Source of the DNA: Photobacterium sp. GJ3
GTDB lineage: Bacteria; Pseudomonadota; Gammaproteobacteria; Enterobacterales; Vibrionaceae
Direction: 5' to 3'
Length of the DNA stretch: 64,000 bases
Assembly: GCF_018199995.1 (NCBI RefSeq)
Contig: NZ_CP073578.1
Location: 682,001 to 746,000, forward strand
Shown here: piece after piece, positions 60,400 to 64,000 of the stretch
How positions within the stretch are numbered: the stretch's first letter is position 1
How the letters are laid out: every line of letters starts with the position of its first letter
Position numbers and translations under genes: made by a program
The notes under the pieces: generated by a model
The model's database searches: none
Told to the model about the DNA's origin: nothing
The model's input: only the letters and a program-made list of their open reading frames with translations

Positions 60400-60624
60400 T
60401 CAGTCCAGCGTGTAGGGAAAGCTGATGTATTTACGGCGATAGTTTGACGATCCGGCAAACAGTGTCAGCAACACCGAGACCGCGAGGATGCCCAGACTGA
60501 AGATCAGGTTTTCCTGAACGATCAGCTGATAACAGCAGGTGGCAAAAAATGCGATCGCCAAACACAGGTTCAGCTTATGCAGCAATGGAAATTTCATTGA
60601 AAAAACTGCGTATTTTTTGAACAT
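60400..60624 (-). CDS. small hypothetical membrane protein
   Basis: A 74-residue protein with two predicted transmembrane helices (about 17-36 and 41-58) and a basic end (NYRRKYISF). It has a good Shine-Dalgarno (AGAGG, 4 bp before ATG on the minus strand), which supports translation. It sits between wzz and the yjb genes on the same strand. Family not recognised; a role in the polysaccharide locus is possible by position only. Confidence 0.65.
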   Translation of the reverse strand: MFKKYAVFSMKFPLLHKLNLCLAIAFFATCCYQLIVQENLIFSLGILAVSVLLTLFAGSSNYRRKYISFPYTLD

Positions 60625-60809
60625 CTGACTACCTCTAGTTAACCAAAAGATTCATCCATGCAATCAGTGAAGGCGGCCGGGAGTCCGCAAGATTAATTTT
60701 TTGCGATCATTTTGCTCGATTCAGATCCCCTCTGCGCAGCAGATCACCTTCACGGGGAGCGAAGGCACTATCATGGGCAGTGGTCAGGCACAGGGCAACT
60801 CAAATATTC

Positions 60810-60843
60810 TTAATTAATCTCAAGAAACTTTAATTAATCTCAA
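60810..60843. repeat. direct repeat with 20-bp period
   Basis: Two copies of TTAATTAATCTCAA start exactly 20 bp apart (60810 and 60830), about two helical turns. They lie upstream of the small membrane-protein gene, in the 259-bp gap to yjbH. Confidence 0.6.
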
Positions 60844-60847
60844 ATGT

Positions 60848-60871
60848 AAAACCACCGCCTGAAGGCGGTGG
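60848..60871 (-). terminator. yjbH terminator
   Basis: Stem CCACCGCC / GGCGGTGG, 4-nt loop, followed by TTTTAC on the minus strand. Confidence 0.85.
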
Positions 60872-60883
60872 CATACGAGTCGC

Positions 60884-63118
60884 TTAAGGGGCCGATGATG
60901 TCATTTTTCGGCTGTACCAGGGTTCCCGTGCATCGGTGATTTGGTACAACTGATACTTCCGGTTCAGCATCTGACCGCCGTCTCGGGTCAGGGGCAGCCA
61001 GGAAATCGTGGCGCGGTTGCGGCTGGGTTTAATCGTCATGATGTCGTAAGGAATAGAGATATAAAATCCTTTGTTGTAGCTCCCTTCGCCAAACTCTTCG
61101 GCAGACAGGTCGGTGAGCGTCACGAATGCGCCCGCAATCACGCCACTATCGAACTGTTTCGAGAAGTCAAAGGTCATCCCGACATCTTCTGTCAGGTAGC
61201 GGCCCGCACTGATTTTCATCAGGGTATTCGGCAGAAATGTCCATTGCGGCTGATAATAAAGCGTTGCATGGCCCGTCAATGCGCCTGTCTGAACCCGATA
61301 ATCTCGTCCCGTGATAGGGTCGAAGTGGACTTCGTCGTGGAACAAGCCCAGTTGGGTGTCCGGATCCCGCTGAATCACATAGTTCATATCCATCCCAAAG
61401 GCCCAGTTTGAGCGCATTGGCCGGTATAGGAACTCACTGCCTGCGCCTGCGAACATCATTTCCAGATAGCCGCCATAGGCTTGTGCGTACCAGTCATCGG
61501 CCAACTGATCCATCCAGGTCAGCTGCAGGTTATTGACCCGAAGCGGATTGCCATCAATATACTGCCGGACTAAGGTTCGGACCCGTTTTAAATCGGTGCC
61601 ATCCGGCGGGACGTCATATTTGAACTTATCGTAATTGTCCAGCAGGTTCAGGTACAGGCTGCCGCCCAGTTCCCACTGATCATTGAATGCGTAGCTGGCC
61701 CCGGCATTGATACCGAGGTTATAGAGATAAAATCCTTCTGAGCCACCGAAGGATTGCTGCAGGTTGGGGGACAGGCTGAGATCCCAGGGATCGTTATCTC
61801 TGGCAATCAATTGTCCCTGCGGCGCACGCGGCACCTGCGTGGTTAAGGCATCGTCAATGGTTGCATTGACGTAGAGAAGTCGTGCGACCGCATCATAGTC
61901 CGCGACATTGATCTGGGTTTCGGTAATCGGCAAATCCTGGCTGGTCTCAATCAACCGATAGGTGTCAAAAGCGGGCTGGCCTGTTATCGGATCGGTCGGA
62001 AGTTGATTGCTCAGAATGGTGGCAGCGCGATCATAGCCCTGCATCCGATCCCGGTATTTATCCTGCGAGGCGAGCACAGTGACTGTGGTGTCGTCCGCAT
62101 AAAGGGTCGGATTTTTCAGCCCCGCATTCTGATGGAGCTCATCCGCAATCTTTTGCCAGTCTTCGGCAATGAGATCCTGTTTTTGTGGATTGGGCGCATA
62201 GGCGGGTTTGGGAGTATCCCGCCAGGCCGTCGTTTGCTGATTAAAGTTGGTCTTCAAATTCAGGCCAACCGTCCAGGTATTGCCTCGCTCATAACTCAGG
62301 CGCAGATCGCCCCAGTTCCCGAGGCTGTACAGGGTACCAATATTGAACGGGCTGTCCTGCGACATATCTGTTCCTGCACGGGTGACTGGAAAATCACTGG
62401 TGTAGTCGTTGCCGTCATATTCCAGTTTGAAGCGCAGCGGTTGCCAGGGGGTCTGATACTCCACACCGCCGAACACCGACATGCAGCCGGTGAACCAGCG
62501 CTCGAAATCAACACTGCCCCCTTTCCCTTTGTATTCCGTGTTCCGGCCGCAGTCGTTGCTGAGACTTTTATCGCCTTTCAGGTTGGCGCGGTTGCCCATA
62601 TAGCCCCAGCCGAGGCCGAGGGTGAAATCCAGGGGCCCCCAGTGTTTACTGGCTGCCAGATATTCACCATCAAACAGGCCGGTACCGCCAAAATCCCGGA
62701 TACCGATAGACGTCTCCGGCAGCCAGTAACTTTCTTCCAGCAGACGAATTTTAAAATCAATGCCTTTATCGGTGTATTTGGTATCGCCACTGAAGTTGGG
62801 ATCGTTGCTGTAAAGCACATCCTGCACCAGAGTGTAGCGAATCGTTGTTTCCAGCCAGGGGAACAATTGCAGCGACACGTTGTAATGCAGGTAATCCTTG
62901 TTATAGGTGGTCCCGAACGTAAATTCACCTTCAGGCGCGACCCGGCCTGAAGGCATCTGCATCAGGCCGACACCGCCAAAGTCACTTTGAGACACGTGAA
63001 AAACCGGCGCACTGAATTCGTCTGCTAAGGCAGAGGGGGCGACCAGACTGAGCGACAACCCGGACAATAAACCGAAGCGACAGCGGATGGCGCGAGAAGA
63101 GGAAACAGGCAGCAACAT
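60884..63118 (-). CDS. YjbH/GfcD-like outer-membrane polysaccharide export protein
   Basis: A 744-residue exported protein of the YjbH family, predicted outer-membrane barrel in exopolysaccharide or group 4 capsule secretion. The signal peptide ends at SALADEF (near 32). The early block GGVGLMQMPSGRVAPEGEF is typical of the family, and many amphipathic strands follow. A soluble segment near 300-400 (rich in Asp and Lys, LIAEDWQKIADELHQ) interrupts the barrel pattern. Its ATG overlaps the yjbG stop. The YjbEFGH genes are usually together; E and F would be beyond the window. Confidence 0.88.
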   Translation of the reverse strand: MLLPVSSSRAIRCRFGLLSGLSLSLVAPSALADEFSAPVFHVSQSDFGGVGLMQMPSGRVAPEGEFTFGTTYNKDYLHYNVSLQLFPWLETTIRYTLVQDVLYSNDPNFSGDTKYTDKGIDFKIRLLEESYWLPETSIGIRDFGGTGLFDGEYLAASKHWGPLDFTLGLGWGYMGNRANLKGDKSLSNDCGRNTEYKGKGGSVDFERWFTGCMSVFGGVEYQTPWQPLRFKLEYDGNDYTSDFPVTRAGTDMSQDSPFNIGTLYSLGNWGDLRLSYERGNTWTVGLNLKTNFNQQTTAWRDTPKPAYAPNPQKQDLIAEDWQKIADELHQNAGLKNPTLYADDTTVTVLASQDKYRDRMQGYDRAATILSNQLPTDPITGQPAFDTYRLIETSQDLPITETQINVADYDAVARLLYVNATIDDALTTQVPRAPQGQLIARDNDPWDLSLSPNLQQSFGGSEGFYLYNLGINAGASYAFNDQWELGGSLYLNLLDNYDKFKYDVPPDGTDLKRVRTLVRQYIDGNPLRVNNLQLTWMDQLADDWYAQAYGGYLEMMFAGAGSEFLYRPMRSNWAFGMDMNYVIQRDPDTQLGLFHDEVHFDPITGRDYRVQTGALTGHATLYYQPQWTFLPNTLMKISAGRYLTEDVGMTFDFSKQFDSGVIAGAFVTLTDLSAEEFGEGSYNKGFYISIPYDIMTIKPSRNRATISWLPLTRDGGQMLNRKYQLYQITDAREPWYSRKMTSSAP

Positions 63119-63981
63119 CAGAAAGGCCTTTGTTTAAGCAAATCGAGAAGATGAAGGTTCAAAGAGGCCAGCTCATCCGGTAAGCCGGAAAAAGGCAGAA
63201 AAAGGGTTGCCCCCGGGGCGATATCCCGATGGGTCCGGTTCCAGTAAGCTATCGGATGCTTTTCTGTCGTTCCGTCGGGCTGAATCACCCAGACATAATC
63301 GGGTTCTGCCACAGCCAGTTGACCGGTCTGTTCAAGGTATCCGGTGGCATTTTGACGCGCTTGCCACGGCAGGCGGACTTCTCCCGTCTGAGCACTGCCA
63401 GCTTGCGTGTTCAACGGAATGGCGCCCGTGACTTTGACAATGTCTGGCCGGGTCAGCAGTTGTAATTCAAAGGAGCCGTTCAGTCCGGGGTTATCCGAAG
63501 GCGTGATTCGGATGTGATCCCAATCCAGCGGCATGACTAAGCGTTGGCCAGGCATCGGTTGAGCGAAGGCTTTGGCCATGACTTGGAGTTGACGACTGGT
63601 GGCCGGAGATTTGGCTTGCCAGTGCCGGGACAAGGACTGAAGTTGTTCTGCGACCCGTAACTGTAACTGTTGCATTTCAAGCTTGGCACTGGGGCTGGTT
63701 TGCCATAGGCGGGCGCCAGACCAGTAAAGGGATGCATTTTTTGCTGATGACGGCAGTTGATTCAGATTTGCCAGAGTATCCTGAAAAACCTGCTCCAGCC
63801 GGACTGTCGCCGGATAGCGAAGCGCGAGGCCCTGCGAGGCATCGTTCAGACGAACCGTGACCTGGGTAGCCTCTTGCGTGTTTTTCTTGATTTGGACGTC
63901 TGTGTTCGCCGATACGGCTGAAGCCAGCAGCAGGAGGATGGCAGTGAGGGTCAACAGGCCCGCCTTTCCGCTGGTCAACAA
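63118..63981 (-). CDS. YjbG/GfcC-like capsule/exopolysaccharide biosynthesis protein
   Basis: A 287-residue periplasmic protein with signal peptide (LTAILLLLASAVSA). It follows the GfcC/YjbG pattern: a beta-grasp-like N-terminal region (VTVRLNDASQGLALRYP), helical middle (LQLRVAEQLQSLSRHW) and C-terminal block HRDIAPGATLFLPFSGLPDEL. Its stop overlaps the yjbH start (TGATG), implying translational coupling. It is the last complete gene; the remaining 19 bp hold the start of its upstream region. Confidence 0.87.
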   Translation of the reverse strand: MLTSGKAGLLTLTAILLLLASAVSANTDVQIKKNTQEATQVTVRLNDASQGLALRYPATVRLEQVFQDTLANLNQLPSSAKNASLYWSGARLWQTSPSAKLEMQQLQLRVAEQLQSLSRHWQAKSPATSRQLQVMAKAFAQPMPGQRLVMPLDWDHIRITPSDNPGLNGSFELQLLTRPDIVKVTGAIPLNTQAGSAQTGEVRLPWQARQNATGYLEQTGQLAVAEPDYVWVIQPDGTTEKHPIAYWNRTHRDIAPGATLFLPFSGLPDELASLNLHLLDLLKQRPF

Positions 63982-64000
63982 GGAAAAGGGAAAAGAATAG

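Noticed and set aside
60864..60875. GGCGGTGGC resembling the RfaH ops element
   Set aside because: It is one arm of the yjbH terminator hairpin, points away from the yjb genes and has a mismatch in the core.

Overview
The window is chromosomal DNA of a marine gammaproteobacterium, almost certainly Vibrionaceae; a Photobacterium- or Enterovibrio-like genus is my guess from base composition and gene content. Supporting signs are a five-copy tandem tRNA-Tyr array, an OmpU-like porin, a DUF3360 permease, a RibBX-type riboflavin protein, PurR boxes of the enterobacterial/vibrio type, and a YjbG/YjbH polysaccharide locus next to wzz. No prophage, IS element, integron or CRISPR array is visible. Almost everything is core metabolism and housekeeping.

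Layout. 1-1841: glutathione-dependent formaldehyde detoxification (fghA, cut by the window edge, and frmA). 1987-8367: tadA, mltF and purL. 8594-10623: glnB and two membrane-protein genes. 11085-18625: glyA, then the nrdR-ribD-ribE-ribBX-ribH-nusB-thiL-pgpA cluster. 18759-20744: an exported protein of unknown function with one EF-hand loop. 20874-23651: a TrpXYZ-like ABC transporter. 24048-26039: ChaN-like lipoprotein (Fur-box candidate) and rlmA. 26427-27485: porin. 27557-32413: a PgtC-PgtB-PgtA phosphoglycerate-type sensing operon. 32826-34166: yfbU and a CbiM-like membrane protein. 34261-39017: pflA, pflB and a DUF3360 permease behind a promoter with textbook FNR geometry. 40109-43312: a HisP/ArtP-type amino-acid ABC operon. 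43553-47936: grxB, xthA, yqjG and a response regulator with a TPR-like region. 48282-48969: five tRNA-Tyr genes. 49184-53423: RND efflux adaptor and pump. 53496-54938: two related outer-membrane barrels. 55265-58676: rluF, aroC, epmC, yfcL. 58985-63981: wzz, a small membrane protein, yjbH and yjbG, the edge of a surface-polysaccharide locus that runs off the right end.

Two themes cut across the window. First, five genes (pgtA, pgtC twice, pflB, the DUF3360 gene, the RND adaptor gene) are broken by six frameshifts. Each is repaired by adding one base to a G or C run, so homopolymer undercalling during sequencing is much more likely than real gene decay. Second, several regulatory or structural DNA elements stand out: PurR boxes at purL and glyA, a long stem-loop just before glyA, a class II FNR promoter before DUF3360-pfl, inverted repeats before ribH and hisP, and two 162-bp MITE-like elements about 96% identical.

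The best candidates for new biology are modest. The DUF3360 permease may take the place of FocA beside pyruvate formate-lyase. The PgtA-like regulator has an AAA+ domain that has lost its GAFTGA loop and Walker B acids. The glyA leader hairpin has no obvious precedent that I know of. I see no clearly unprecedented multi-gene system.
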